DNA from: Scilla litardierei | Taxonomy: Eukaryota > Streptophyta > Magnoliopsida > Asparagales > Asparagaceae | Direction: 5' to 3' | DNA length: 64,000 nucleotides | Assembly (NCBI GenBank): GCA_030789695.1 | Contig: CM061140.1 | Coordinates: 173,252,319-173,316,318, forward strand | Shown here: positions 23,089 to 35,405 of the stretch, one piece after another | Numbering within the stretch: the first letter of the stretch is position 1 | Layout of the letters: every line of letters begins with the position of its first letter | Notes under the pieces: generated by a model | Told to the model about the DNA's origin: nothing | Databases searched by the model: none | Seen by the model: only the letters and a program-made list of their open reading frames with translations | Program-made: the position numbers and the translations under genes

Positions 23089-23774
23089 TAAGTAATGGTC
23101 TTTCTAATTAGACTTGGTTTTCCTTCATTTTTCCCTCTCTGTCGTTCATTTTAAGTAATGGTCTTTCTTATTAGACTTGGTTTTCCTTCATTTTTCTAAA
23201 AGTAGTGTTTGTTCAACAGAAAATAATAAGAACCGAGCAAGAATCTCAGTAATTGGTTCCAAGCCGAGATACGAAAAGGGTCTTTATATATAATCTTCCC
23301 GATCGCAGGTTGGTTTCAAGTTGGAAACTGAATGATCTCAAATATCATCATCCTTCTCCGACGTTTCCTTGTGCTACTTTCATCTTCTCATTGCGGTCAC
23401 AATGAATTCAGGAATTGAAATTACATATCGCGGTAAAGTTTCTCTCTGTAATGGAGGGGACAGGAGGACGGAGTTTGAGTCGGATATGGATATGAGTTGA
23501 ACATGAGATCATATTATCTTCATTTGATTTTTAAATCAAGACACTGCATCTTGTAACACTAGATGCGATCTCAGCCTTTTTGCTCCAAGATACATCAAAT
23601 ATTTTTGGATATGGATTCAAATTTCTCAATAACATGTACAATATGTATCATATATGCATATGAGCAATATGGCCTCAGCAACCCCTCTTTCCCACATTTT
23701 TCGAGGATTGAATTCGTTTGATTTGTTGTTCATATTGTAAAAACCCAAGCTACCAAGTTTTAGGTGAACCTTAA

Positions 23775-23891
23775 GGGTTTTGATCGTTCATCTAATTTTA
23801 ACAACAAGTTGTGAGGGTGGATGAACGATCAAAACCTCACAAGTTAAACGGTGAAACCGTTTAACTTGTAAGGGTGGATGAACGATCAAAA
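23775..23891. repeat. Nested hairpin with perfect 13-bp arms
   Basis: CAAGTTAAACGGT at 23840-23852 pairs with ACCGTTTAACTTG at 23856-23868 across a 3-base loop. GGGTTTTGATCGTTCATC at 23775 is inverted at 23819-23837 and again at 23876-23891, the last two lying in a direct repeat of GGGTGGATGAACGATCAAAA. It may be a small fold-back element or a remnant of one. Confidence 0.8.
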
Positions 23892-24911
23892 CTTCTTAGA
23901 AAATTGATATTTTGGGGCTTTAGAACATGAAGATCAAAATGAATGGTTTGGATCAAAGCAAAAAATAAAGAAGTGTGGTTTTGATGCCACGCAAGAAGGA
24001 AATTTCCTCTTTGGATGGTAGCTGATACCCATTATTCACCATGGATATTATTTAGAAAAACAAATATGAAATATGCCATGACTAAGTTATTTATGTCATA
24101 TCGCAACACTGTCTGTAAAGTGTCTTCCAGCGGATTCTGTAGACCGATTGGCATTACCCCTGCTTATCTATAAGGCCACCATGGCTCGAACCTTGGTGAC
24201 TAGGACCTTAGCACACGCTTGTTGTTATGCTTTTTGACGGATCTGAAAAAAAATTTGTACAAAGTATCAGATAAATGAGTCACATTCAGCTTTTCTTGGT
24301 ACTCCAGAAGATTCTTTTTGTAATGCCCACACCATCAATGCGATTCTATTCAAGAATCAATGAGTAGAACTAGCAAAGCGTAAACTAAGAGCTGTTCATG
24401 TCATCTTTCAAATTGACTCATTGACTCCACACAGCTCGAATTAGATTAAAATGTTTGGTTAACAAAATCAAGCCTACCACCTCTGCCACGGAGGCAAACA
24501 ACATATTTAAAAAAAAGTTTGCCCTATTTGCATCAAAGAGCAATGATTTTTGGATAAAACAATATCAGAAATTTTAAAAAAGTAAAAAAAAGATATGGTC
24601 AACTCTTTCTGTTTTTTCTTTTTCCGCAGTATAAATGGTGCAACGGTATCCGGTTGATTATCGAGAGTCGGAATGTCACTATTTTTAACCAAACTTCAAA
24701 TTACAACCATCTGTTTTAATATTCTAGATTGAAGAAGGAATCAAATTACAACCATCTGTATGAATTATAAGATGAGGAAAATGTATGGATCAGGTTTGAT
24801 GCCTTGTTTATTGCATGAATCTTTGTTTGACAGCCTTAGCATTTAAAATTTTGATCAGCAGCAAACCGCGGAGGAGATCTTGTTATCATAGTAAATAACA
24901 GACATAGGAAA

Positions 24912-26100
24912 CTACATTCTGAAATCAGCCAAGGCGTACTTGAGCACATGCAAGCCCGACCTTAATGTATTCTGCATCATCAGTGTATAGCGGATAACGA
25001 CACTGAATTCTACTTTTTGATAAACCACGGAACAAGGGAATGTCCAAGAAAGTGACAAGTTCCACTTGTGCTTTGGTGGTGGTTTTGTAACCAGCAAAGT
25101 TAGAATCAATATACGATCTAAGATCAAATGTGCTACCTTTTGAATAAAATAAACCAAAATTTGAAGTAGATGTAAGATACATAAGTATGAGTTCTACTGC
25201 TCTAAGATAAGATTCCCTATGATCTAACTGAAATCTAGCATATGCACAAAGACTAAACATAATGTCAGGCCTACTTACTGTAAGATAAAGTAATGATACA
25301 ATTTTACATCGATATATTTTTTTGATCTACACTCTTACCATTCTCATCCTTGTCAAAGGAGGTGGAAGTTGTCATAGGTGTGTCCTTCCCTGCTGTGTCC
25401 TCCATCCCAAATCTTTTTAAATAATTCCTTTGCGTACTTTGCTTGGTGGATGAATGTTGCCTCCTTTGATTGCTTAATTTGCAGACCTAAAAAGAAATTG
25501 AGATATCTCATATGGATCATTTCAAATTCTTCTTATGTAAGCATAACAAACTCTTTGCAAAAATCTTCGTTAGTAGAACCAAAAATAATATCATCTACAT
25601 ATATTTGAATAAAAATTATATCACTACCCATTCTTTTAATTAAAAAATAGTATCTATTTTACCTACATCACATTTAAAGTCAATCAAAACTCTTAAGTCG
25701 ATTTTACGAAGATCTGGAAGCTTGTTTCAAACCATAAAGAGCTTTCCTTAATTTGTAGACATGATCAGAAAACTTTTCATGCAAAAATTCAGGAGGTTCC
25801 TCTACATATACATCTTCCTTATCTATTAGGAAAGGCACTCTTTACATCTATTTGATATAACCTGAAATACATAAATGAATCAAATGAAAGTAACATCCTA
25901 ATAGATTCTAATCTATCTATGTGGTCAAAGGTTTCATTGAAATCAATTCCTTCTTCTTGAGAGTACTCTTGTGCAACTAACCTTGCTTTGTTTCTGAGAA
26001 CTTATCCGGCTTCACCCAACTTGTTCCTGTTCTAATGACTGGATGATCCTAGTTTTGGAACCAATTCCTAGACTTGGTTTCTCTTAAATTATAGAAGCTC
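24912..26100 (-). pseudogene. Old copia RT and RNase H remnant
   Basis: Reading leftwards on the minus strand are degenerate copia RT motifs (25.3-26.1 kb, including the run of conserved blocks before the RNase H). The RNase H tail is at 24.93-25.26 kb: YTDDAEYIKVGLACAQVRLG, with GLFYSKGSTFDLRSYIDSNF and AGYKTTTKAQ, where relatives carry Y(S/A)DADFAG..D.K(S/T)T. The conserved Asp of that box has become Asn. Frames are broken every few dozen codons. The element's 3' end is not visible to the left, and no LTR matching 36608-38067 was found there, so its 3' part is missing. Confidence 0.78.
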
Positions 26101-27110
26101 TTCCTACATTGCTTCTATCTTCTAGCTATCTGCAAAAGCTTCTTCTATCTTTCTAGGTTCAATGTTAGAAACAAAAGCAACATGTATTATATGCTCAATC
26201 TATGATTTAGTCCTAACACCATCATCTATTCTACCAATAACTTATGTATGTAGATGACGTGTAGCTTCATTAAAAGCTCTAGGCAATGAACTAGATGCAT
26301 GATTAACAACATGATGTTTTAAAGTGTTATCAACATGAGCACCATCATCAGTACGAGTAGTACTACCTATAGATTAATCAAAAGAAACGGTGATAGTCTC
26401 ATAAATACTAAGAGTTCTTTTGTTATAAATTCTATATGCTTTACTACGCAATGAGTAACTAATAAGGATTCCAATGTCGGCTTGGAATCAAATTTATCTT
26501 GGTTATATTTGGTGATACGAATATAACATTTACAACCAAAGATATAAAAGTAAGATACACTGAAAACTTTTTGGTACAAGAGTTCCTAAGGTACGCTTGT
26601 TAAAAGGTGTTCTAATGAGTATTCTATCGTGTACATAACATGCTGCGGAAACCACTTCCATCCAAAAGTAAATTGGAAGGCTGCTATCACACAACATTGT
26701 GCGTGCACACTCTTGGAGTGTCGTGTTTTTCCTCTCAAATACTCCATTCTGTGAATCAGCTCTAGGAAAAATAAAAATTGTGCGATACACTGTGAAAACT
26801 TTTGAAAATCATTATTTTTAAATTCTCAACCATGGTCAGTTCGAATAGAAATAATTTTTAAAGAATGTAATCTTTGAATACATTTGAAAAACATTTCAAA
26901 TTCCTTACGACATCATTTTTATTGATTAAAAATAATACCCAAGTGTACCTAAAATAATCATCAACAATCATTAAGGCATATCTACTATCATTGTAGGGAA
27001 AATCCATACTCAATGTTCTCTATCTAGAGGAATATCTCCATTCTTCTACTCCAAATTAGAAAGTTTGTATACCATCAAAATGAGGGAGAAGTGTTAAAGC
27101 TTTGGCCGTA
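26101..27110 (-). pseudogene. Old copia integrase remnant
   Basis: The minus strand reads IVDDYFRYTWVLFLINKND (integrase core, about 26.9 kb), RADSQNGVFERKNTTLQECA (the catalytic Glu block, 26.7 kb) and FSVSYFYIFGCKCYI..K (26.5 kb). These are in the order of Ty1/copia pol. Integrase precedes RT, which defines copia against gypsy. There is no gag between this and the primer site at 27.16 kb, so gag and protease have been lost. Confidence 0.8.
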
Positions 27111-27154
27111 TCCAAACACTTGTTCTCCCCTTGTTGACGTCATCTACATAACCG

Positions 27155-27168
27155 TATTTCTGATACCA
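27155..27168 (-). other. Primer binding site of the old copia
   Basis: The minus strand reads TGGTATCAGA followed by AATA, two bases inside the LTR end at 27171. It matches the first ten bases of the initiator-Met primer site. Confidence 0.75.
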
Positions 27169-27170
27169 CG

Positions 27171-27184
27171 TGTTTGGATCATGT
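27171..27184 (-). repeat. Short left part of the old copia 5' LTR
   Basis: TGTTTGGATCATGT next to the primer site. The rest of this LTR resumes at 36608 on the far side of the younger copia insertion, whose CATGT target duplication is shared. Confidence 0.7.
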
Positions 27185-28042
27185 TGCTGGAATTAATAGG
27201 CTCTCAAAATCCTTGTTTCATTCCCACTTTCTTTTAGTCCCAGCTTGCTTGGGCAACTTGTCTTGGAGGTGTTTATTAGGGGAGTTGTAAAGACTTGGGG
27301 GTGTGCCCCAAGGGGTACGACACTTTTGTGAAGGGGAGAGGACCTACATGGTCTTGGGTCCACCATACGCACGCACGCACGCCGCCACCACCGTTTGTCT
27401 GCCCGTCGGTCGGACGTGACGTGCATGCATGCATCGCCTATCGTGTCGTGACGCGTGCGCCTTTCCTTTTTGGACGGTGTGCCTTTCCTTTTTTGGATAT
27501 GCCCCCTTTATGTCTCAGATGTAAATTCTCTAATGGCTATTTAATTACATCATTCATTCGAGGCCGTTATCATTCAAACGACTATAATTTTCCTTTTATT
27601 GCGGCATTTATCTTTTGCCCGTTTGAATTCTTCAACAGTCTTTTCTATTCCTATAAATAGACGTAGCTTCTTCTCTTGAAGAACACGAAAAACCTCATAC
27701 CTTCTCATACCTTCTTACAATATTTCTCTCACGCGTTCCTGGGTTCCTGTGTGTAAACTCCTCTGTTTCTGTCCGCGAGTGGACACGTTTAGAAGCTGCA
27801 GCTGTGTTAACCTTGGAGAGCAACCAGCGACAGTGATTACCACCACGGTCGCACCGTAATTGCTTTTAAGGCAGTGGTGTTCCCACGCCACATCTTCCAA
27901 TTTTAATCTGATACGTATCTCCGCCTCTATTCTTCTTCGCAGTCTCTGTTCTCTGCCGCAGTCTCTGTTCTCTGCCTTCCTTCTTGATTTTGTCATTTAA
28001 TTTCGCTTTCTCTGTCATAGTTCTTCCCTTCTTCAACTTACA
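27185..28042 (+). repeat. 5' LTR of the 27-36 kb copia
   Basis: Starts TGCTGGAATTAATAGG and ends CTTCAACTTACA. A CTATAAATAG TATA-like box (27651-27660) lies about 390 bases before its end. Differs from the 3' LTR by several small indels and substitutions, including a 30-base indel near the TATA-proximal region, so the insertion is not recent. Confidence 0.92.
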
Positions 28043-28090
28043 ATTTGAAAGCAATTAATCACTATTACTATAGCAATCCTACCCAACAAA

Positions 28091-28960
28091 TTGATCCTTG
28101 ACCTCTCTAAATTGGAACCGCTTGATGGAACCAATTACAAACGCTGGTCTCAATCACTACTTATGTTGTTTGAACAACTTGAAATCGACTATGTCTTGTT
28201 CAACGACTGCCCTGTTGAATCTCATGTCACTACCACTACCACCACTTCTTCTGTTACTATTCCTAAAACTAATAAAGAAGAGATTAAGAAGTTTGAGAAA
28301 GATACCAAAACTGACCGCTGTCATCTTCTTAATCATATGAAAATTCTCTTTTTGATTTATTCATGATCCACAATCTGCTAAATTCATTTGGTATTCCCTA
28401 GAGAAGAAATATAGTGCAGATGATGCAGGGAAGAAGAAGTACGTCGTCGGGAAGTGGCTGACTTTTCAAATGGTCGATGACAAACCAATCATGGAGCAGG
28501 TTCATATCTATGAGAACATGTGTGCTGATGTTCTTAATGAAGGCATGAAGATGTGCAAAATCTTTCAAGCGAATGTGGCGCTGGAGAGATTCCCACCATC
28601 CTAGAATGAATACAGGAATCACCTCAAATACAAGAAGAAGGACTTGTCGCAGCAGGAGCTGATCAGCCACATGAGAACTGAAGAGGCTAATCGCCTCAAA
28701 GATAAGCATGCTTCTCTTCCTGTTAATTCTGTAAAGGCTAACATCGTTGAATCTGCTAGCCCTTTCAACAAAAACAGGTTCAAAGGTAATGGAAAGAAAA
28801 CCTTTAACCAATGACAAAATAAGAAGCAAGGCCGGTTCAACAAACCTGAAGGCAAGGTCTAGAAGCCAAACGTGATTTGCTATGTTTGCGGCAAGCAGTG
28901 CCATATGGCCTACCAATGCACTGAGCGCCAAAGAACAAAAAGACGTTCCAGAAACAAGGT
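28091..28960 (+). pseudogene. Copia gag (broken)
   Basis: The frame opens without an ATG and reads LSKLEPLDGTNYKRWSQSLL, the start of the copia gag (UBN2-type) domain. A frameshift near 28.36 kb leads to FIWYSLEKKYSADDAGKKKY and WLTFQMVDDKPIMEQVH, then a TAG at about 28601. After that it continues with RNHLKYKKKDLSQQELISH and a zinc knuckle CYVCGKQCHMAYQC (28.88-28.92 kb). Two more stops lie between. The family role is particle assembly and RNA packaging. At least one more frameshift separates the knuckle from the protease. Confidence 0.88.
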
Positions 28961-30509
28961 GGTAATGCTCCTGCTCAAGCTAACCTTGCTGAACAGGATA
29001 AATTCATTGCTGCTGCTGTAGTTGAAGCAAACCTGGTGGCCAACAACACTGATTGGGTGCTGGATACCGGCACTACAAGGCACCTCTGCGCCAATAAGGA
29101 GTTGTTCCATAACTTCAAAGATGTTGCTGATACAGAATGCGTCTTCATGGGAAACTCAACAGCTGTTGGAGTTACTGGTAAAGGTACAATACAGCTAAAA
29201 CTCACCTCATGAAAAACCATATCCCTCAACAATGTTCCGTATGTCCCATCACTGCGACGCAACCTCATGTCTGGTGCCTTGTTGAATAAAACTGGACTGA
29301 AATTTGTCTTTGAGGCTGACAAGGTTGTAATTACTCGCAGTGGGGACTTTGTAGTGAAGGGGTATCTGAGTGAGGGTCTGTTTATTATTAATGTTGCTTC
29401 TGAAATTATGAATAAACTTGCTTTTGTTTATATTGCTGAGTCGTTAGATTTATGGCATAGTCGACTAGGGCATGTCAATATTGCTTCCATTAAAAGGCTA
29501 AGGAATTTGGCCGTAATACCTGCAATAAGCTCAACAGAATTCACCAAATGCCCTATTTGTGTAGAAGCTAAATTCACTAAAAACCATGCAAACCAATCTC
29601 TACTAGGCAATCAGAACTTGTAGAACTAATTCATACAGACTTAGCTGATTTCAAAAATACCAGGAGAAAAGGAGGAAAACATTATTATATCAACTTCGTT
29701 GATGATTGCTCTAGGTTTACTAGGGTGTATCGTCTTAGAACTAAAGGTGAAGCAGAGGAAATGTTTATTAAATACAAGGCTGAAGCAGAATACCAACTTG
29801 ATAGGAAAATCAAGAGAGTTAGGTCTGATAGAGGTGGAGAATATAGACTAACACTCTTAAGGATTTTGTGAGAATAATGTGATTATACATGAGTTTAGTG
29901 CCCCATACTTACCACAACAAAATGGTATAGCTGAACGTAAGAACAGAACCTTGAAGGAAATGATGAATGATATGCTTTTGAGTTCAGGGATGTTTGATGT
30001 CATGTGGGGGGAAACTATTCTCTCAGCTTGTCATGTTCTTAATCGTGTACCCCATAAGAAACAAGACAAGACTCCTCATGGATGTGGAAAGGATTTACTC
30101 CCAACCTGAATTTTCTTAGAGTGTGGGGGTGTTTGGCTAAAGTAGGTCTATCTGACTTTAAAAAGTCTAATATTGGACCTAAGACCTATGATACAGTGTT
30201 CATTGGTTATGCTCATAATAGTGCTGCCTATAGATTCATGTCTTTGAAGGATCATTCTATTTCTGAGTCTAGATATGCAGAGTTTTTTGAGCATGTTTTT
30301 CCTTTAAAGAAGGAATGCATATCTCTTTTGCCTTCAGATATTTCTATGCCCACTCCTTCTTCATTATCTAATGATATTCACACAAATAGTCCTACTTTTA
30401 CTAGTACTATTAATGATGAACCTAGAAGGAGTAAGACGTAAAGAACTGAAACCAACTTTGGACCAGACTTCATTACTGCTTCTTATCAGAAAATGCATGT
30501 ATAGATTTG
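28961..30509 (+). pseudogene. Copia protease and integrase (broken)
   Basis: Protease motif DWVLDTGTTRHLCANKE (29.05-29.1 kb) is followed by a stop after IQLKLTS, and then LNNVPYVPSLRRNLMSGALL. The pre-integrase HHCC module reads LWHSRLGHVNIASIKRL...CPICVEAK. The core follows after a stop and frameshift: ELIHTDLADF, YINFVDDCSRFTRVYRL, RSDRGGEY and YLPQQNGIAERKNRTLKE (D, D, E residues all present). The C-terminal part runs to VFIGYAHNSAAYRFMSLKDH and stops at about 30441. Just after it, a solo LTR splits the element at 30515. Confidence 0.88.
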
Positions 30510-30514
30510 CTTAG

Positions 30515-33500
30515 TGTCACGCCCCGCTTCCCTTAATATGGAAGGCGAGACGTGAGGAGGTCCGCTCAGACGTGGAGCTGTGAAGCTGCAGTCTGATAAG
30601 CGTCTGTAAAAATTTCAAAAAAAATAGCAGGTCCTTGCATTGCGACTAAACAACAACAATAAAGCAGATAAAAGAACATCCACCAACAACATCCAATAAT
30701 TATTACAACATCACAGAATAGTCACAAAAGTACAAGTCTGAACAATAGGCCTAAAGCATGGCCAAACAAAACAACGAGAGATAGGTTCTACGCACCGAAA
30801 CCTAACAGCAACTAAGGAAAGATAATAACTAAGGGGAGACTCCAAACGAGTCTAGGACTGGTCACCAGTGTCCTCGAACTCGGTCTCTGCAGGGACCTCA
30901 AACTCAGCGTCAACGAACTGGTCGTCCGCTACTACCTGCTCTGTCTCAAAGTCTGACATGTGACACCCAAAGAGAAAAGGGCACATGTTAGCAAAAGTCT
31001 CACTAGAAAGGCGGAGGACTTTTGTGCAAGGATACAAATAAAATAATGCAACTAGCAGTTCTAACATGATGATATAGCATGACATTAAAAGAGTGCAATA
31101 ATTAAATGAACAAGATAATAATAATCAAGCACAGTGTAGCAGAAAGCTACAATTCACTATTTCACGATTCACGAATCACTGATTTATCACTTTGTGCACA
31201 GAGTTTCCGTCTTTTGGCTGAAGTGGCTGTACGGGCTCACTTCTACGCTCAAGCGATCGTTTAACCCTACCCCTCCACGTGTATATGGACTGGCGCCCAT
31301 CTTCTGGATCACGAGCCAGGAAGTGTTATTGGCATAGGGTTGTGCCCGCAAAGCAGGTGCCTAGCCTCAATAGTTACAATTATTGTAGCGTGTGCTACAC
31401 AATCACGATAAAACAATTTGATGCATGAATGACATGGCAAGATGCAGATAAGAGTGCGTACAGTTAATTGAAAGTAAACGTGACATGTCAGCATGAAATG
31501 ATAACATGGTAAAGGTGTCGGATCTAGCTTCGTTGTCAAGCTAGATCTAATAAGGGCGTCTAGGCGACTATCATTTCACCGCCTAGTCTCTTTTACGCTA
31601 ATACATAAATTGGCTTAGAAACGTGGCCTAAAACAAACACTGGCAAGTATCACTTGCCTGTTTCTGGTGATATCGGTTGTCGTGGGTTCGTCTCGACGGG
31701 TATTACGTGTCGGTATGTCCGGTTCTCTGTTTTGGTTAAACAAATCACCGAATCAGATTTATTGCGAGATAATTCAAAATATCGAGTTAATTCCTAAATT
31801 GGGTTCTCTGGTTAGGGTGATGCCTATATTGTGTTATATCAATAAGGTACACATTATTTTATTCAAATTTATTACACTAACATTGAGTAACAATTATTAA
31901 CATGCGAAAATAAACACTTAATAATTTAATATCAATTAGCACCAATATCCTATTAATTTCTTCTTACCATAAGTTAATGACATGTTAATTATACATAAAT
32001 AAGTCTTCCAAACAAATTTAACCATGGGATAAAGTGTAACATGTTGAAACTATATTGCTCTAACTTTATGTAATAAAAACCAACTCTCTACACTCTCTTT
32101 CTTTCTTTAACTAGTAACCTGTAACCTGCCAACCCCTTTACCTATTAAAACTTTATTAAAACAATAGGCCTTTATCTTTCTAAATCAATGGCATGTCTCT
32201 TCTCTTTAATACAATGTCTCCCTCCACTCTCATTTCTTATTCTGTCAACTTCTTGTTTTCTTTTTTTTTTCGTTTAAAACTTGCAGCAATTAGAAACTCA
32301 CCCAAAGAGAGGGGCTCGGCACTCACGCATACACCAAGGGGAGGAGGAGCTCGCCGGCACAGGGGAGGGCTCGAACGGCGGCGACGGAATCCGACGTACG
32401 GCGGCGGCCTGGCGGTTCTGCAGGCGGCGCGCGCGGCAGCAGGTGGCTGGGGGCTGCGGTGGTTCGTGCGCAAGCGAGGCTGCGGGCTTGGCCTTCAAGC
32501 GACGGAGAGGATGAAGGAGAAAGGTCTGAAACTATTTTCAGATCTGATTTCTTATTCGAAATCTCAGTTTTTTGTGGTTTGTTGTGGCTGATTTGGGTTT
32601 TGAAATCGAGTTTGTTTCATCTGAAATCGTATTTTCATATTTGTGTTCCTCCCCTCTTTTAATTTGAGTTTTGTATTTGGAAAGAAGTTGGGAAGGATTT
32701 GGTGAGGGTTTGGTTGCTGAAATGTGTGGGTTGTGATTTGGGTTGGGTTGATTTGTGGGTATGATCTGAAGAAGAAGAGGAAAAGAATAAGGGTTTGATT
32801 TCTGAAATTGGAATCTGAAATTTGTTACAGATTCGTGTTTTGATCTCTTCCCCTTGATTTGAACCTGGAATGGTTTTCAAATTTGGGTTGTTTGTTTGTG
32901 GTTGATTGGTGATGAAATGTTTGCAGGATTCAAGATGGGTTTGTAGATGATTTGTTGAGGCTGATGAGTATTTGGGTGAAGGGGTTTGTTTACAGACGAT
33001 GAAGGTGGATTTCTGGTTGTGGAATTCTCAGGAAACAGTTTTCAGCAAGTTTAGCAGAGGAGATTACGAGTTTTAAGAAGTTGAGCCGGGGAACATCCTT
33101 TCCCATTGTCAAACTCCTCATCAATATGATTATGATAGAATTTATTTCTATCTTTAGACTCAGGGTAGAGACGTATTGTTTTGCTCAAACGAAAACAAAG
33201 AGAAAGGCCAACTTTGACTAGAAACGTATCTGGTTGTTTAAAACATGTGTTTTGTCGTGTAGTTAAGGGATACGTAATTAAGTAGGTTTAAGTAGTCATC
33301 ATTAAAAATGAAAAAGTAATTAGTGAAATTAATTAAAGTAATTAAGATTTTGTAATTAGTAAATTGTAATTTGCAGAATAATTAAGCTAAATTATTTACT
33401 AAGGCGGTAAATATTGACGATACGGTAAAACGAAAACAGTGACGCGCTCGCGTCGATACATACGGACGGAAAGTTAACTCGATGACTGAAGAAAATACTG

Positions 33501-33543
33501 GCACGCACAATCGAAAACTCGCCTAAAAATACTGGCCGTTACA
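30515..33543 (+). mobile_element. Solo LTR (3.0 kb) inside the copia element
   Basis: It begins TGTCACGCCCCGC and ends GGCCGTTACA, with a perfect target duplication CTTAG at 30510-30514 and 33544-33548. There are no retroviral genes inside. It contains a GC-rich island at about 32.31-32.51 kb in otherwise AT-rich sequence, preceded by an intron-like pyrimidine tract and TTGCAG. The size and the TGTNACGCCCC start match the block at 13247 and the solo LTR at 17107. They suggest a large-LTR gypsy group such as Tekay/Del, which is inference. Confidence 0.88.
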
Positions 33544-33548
33544 CTTAG

Positions 33549-34545
33549 TGATGAACTTGGGGCTGCCTTTGTGATAGAAGAAGACCCAAAAACTTATGAT
33601 GATGCAATGAGATCCATTGATGCTAGTTTTTGGAAAGATGCTATTAAAATCGAGCTTGATTCTATTATTTCTAACCAAACTTGGGAATTGTCTGATTTAC
33701 CTAAAGGTAGTAGACCCATTAGTAGTAAATGGATCTTCAAGAAAAAGATAAGACCCGATGGTTCAATAGAAAAGTTCAAAGCTAGACTTGTGATTAGGGG
33801 TTTTACCCAAAAGAAAGGCTTAGACTATTTCGATACTTATTCTCATGTGACCAAGATTGCTACGATAACAACTCTAATTGCCTTAGCTGTAATTCATGAG
33901 TTAGTGGTACATCAAATGGATGTCAAAACAGTCTTTTTAAATGGTGACCTAGAGGAAGAAATCTATATGTCCCAACCTGAGGGGTTTGTGATTGTTGGTC
34001 AAGAGAATAAGGTATGCAAACTTAGAAAATCTCTATATGGTCTAAAGCAAGCACCTAAGCCATGGTATGAGAAGTTTAATAGCACTTTAGTAAGGAATGG
34101 ATTTTTGTGAATACCTCTAATTCCTGTGTTTATTCTAAACTTATAGGATTAGATTGTGTGATTATATGCCTATATGTAGATGATATGTTGATTTTTGGGA
34201 ACAATCTGGACGTTGTGAAAGATACCAAGAACTTCTTGTCATCTCAATTTGAGATGAAAGACCTAGGAGAAGCATATGTTATTTTAGGAGTTAGAGTTAT
34301 TAGAAACTCCAGTGGCATCTCATTGAGTCAATCCCATTACGTTGAAAAAGTGCTGAAGAAGTTCAACTGTTTTGATGTTGTGCCTGCTAGAACTCCTTAT
34401 AACCCTAGCATACATCTGAAAAAGAATTTATGTGAGAGTGTTTCCCAATCTGAATATGCTAAAATCATAGGAAGTGTGATGTTCCTCATGAACTGCACCA
34501 GACCTGATATAGCCTATGCAGTTAGTAGGCTAAGTCCTTTTATAC
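33549..34545 (+). pseudogene. Copia reverse transcriptase (one break)
   Basis: An open stretch of about 180 codons holds FWKDAIKIELDSIISNQTWE, SKWIFKKKIRPDGSIEKFKA, ARLVIRGFTQKKGLDYFDTY, VHQMDVKTVFLNGDLEEEIY and KLRKSLYGLKQAPKPWYEKF. A TGA closes it just before 34110. Re-reading immediately afterwards gives CVIICLYVDDMLIFGNNLDV, with the catalytic YVDD intact, and FEMKDLGEAYVILGVRVIRN, on to [20 protein letters not shown]. It is the best preserved domain of this element. The integrase-RT order is that of Ty1/copia. Confidence 0.92.
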
Positions 34546-35122
34546 ACATAACCCTAGTAATGAACATTGGAATGCTCTTCATCGTTTGTTAAAATACCTG
34601 AAAGGAACTATTGATTGGTGTTTGCATTTTAGCAGATTTCCTGCTGTTTTAGAAGGATTTTGTGATGCAAACTGGGATTCGGGTAATGATGAAGTTAGTT
34701 CAACTAGTGGTTTTGTCTTTACTTTGGGTGGAAGCGATATATCATGGAAGTCTTCCAAACGAACATGTATAGCACGATCCACCATGGAATCAGAATTCAT
34801 TGCTCTTGAGTTAGCAGGGCAAGAAGCTGAATGGTTACGGAACTTGTTAGTAGACGTGCCATTATGGGGGGAAAATCTGCGGCAGTTTCCATTCATTGTG
34901 ATTCTCAAGCAGACATTGGAGTTGCTAAAAACAGTGTCTATAACGGGAAGAAAAGACACATATGCATCAGACAGGGTGTGGTTAAACAACTCCTGAAAAA
35001 TGGAGTAATTTCTTTGGAATATGTGAGGTCCGAAAGAAATCGTGTAGATCCGCTAACCAAGGGATTGCCAAGGAAAGTAGTTCTTGATTCGTCGAGGGGG
35101 ATGGGGCTAAAGCACATGAGTT
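34546..35122 (+). pseudogene. Copia RNase H (broken)
   Basis: It continues RT after a frameshift: [40 protein letters not shown] and [20 protein letters not shown]. It then shifts frame again to [20 protein letters not shown] and VISLEYVRSERNRVDPLTKG. The D..W, E and D residues of the RNase H fold are visible. It degrades RNA of the RNA-DNA hybrid in the intact element. It ends near 35122 and is followed by a long non-coding 3' region. Confidence 0.88.
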
Positions 35123-35220
35123 AAGATAATATTGTTGATACCCAGTGTGGTCTAACGAAGCCATGCGATTCTTAACATACACTACATTTCCATCCCTATG
35201 ACATGTGGTAGTGTTTTTAA

Positions 35221-35405
35221 ATCCATAGCCAAGTTTTGGTGGTGCTATTGAGAAGCACTTGATGGATTCACTTTGAGATAAGTCCATAACCAGTTTTGGT
35301 AGTGCTATAGAGAAGCACTTGATGGACTTATTGAGATGTTGAGCAATATGCTCTTAGTGGTTCCATATCCTTTGTGATGGTGCTATAGAGAAGCACTTAA
35401 TGGAC
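35221..35405. repeat. Three diverged copies of a GCTATAGAGAAGCACTTGATGG unit
   Basis: Copies centred at 35250, 35315 and 35385 in the 3' untranslated region of the copia element. Each is preceded by TCCATA(A/T)CC...TTTTGGT(G/A). The rest of 35123-35718 shows no gene. Confidence 0.8.

Larger units (their letters stand above)
22436..24911. other. Non-coding interval, no gene supported
   Basis: It begins as a probable 3' UTR and then becomes AT-rich intergenic DNA. It holds the CT microsatellite, a local duplication and a hairpin, listed separately. Near 23282-23297 a TATA-like TTTATATATAAT lies about 110 bases before an ATG at 23401, but the frame closes after about 30 codons, so I do not call a gene. 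Confidence 0.5.

Noticed and set aside
23282..23500. TATA-like TTTATATATAAT followed by an ATG at 23401 as a gene start
   Set aside because: The frame closes after about 30 codons. A GTAAAG donor could be proposed but no downstream exon was found.
32193..32591. 132-codon plus-strand frame in the GC-rich part of the solo LTR
   Set aside because: Low-complexity Arg/Gly-rich translation with open frames on several strands, as expected from GC-rich DNA. No recognised domain.
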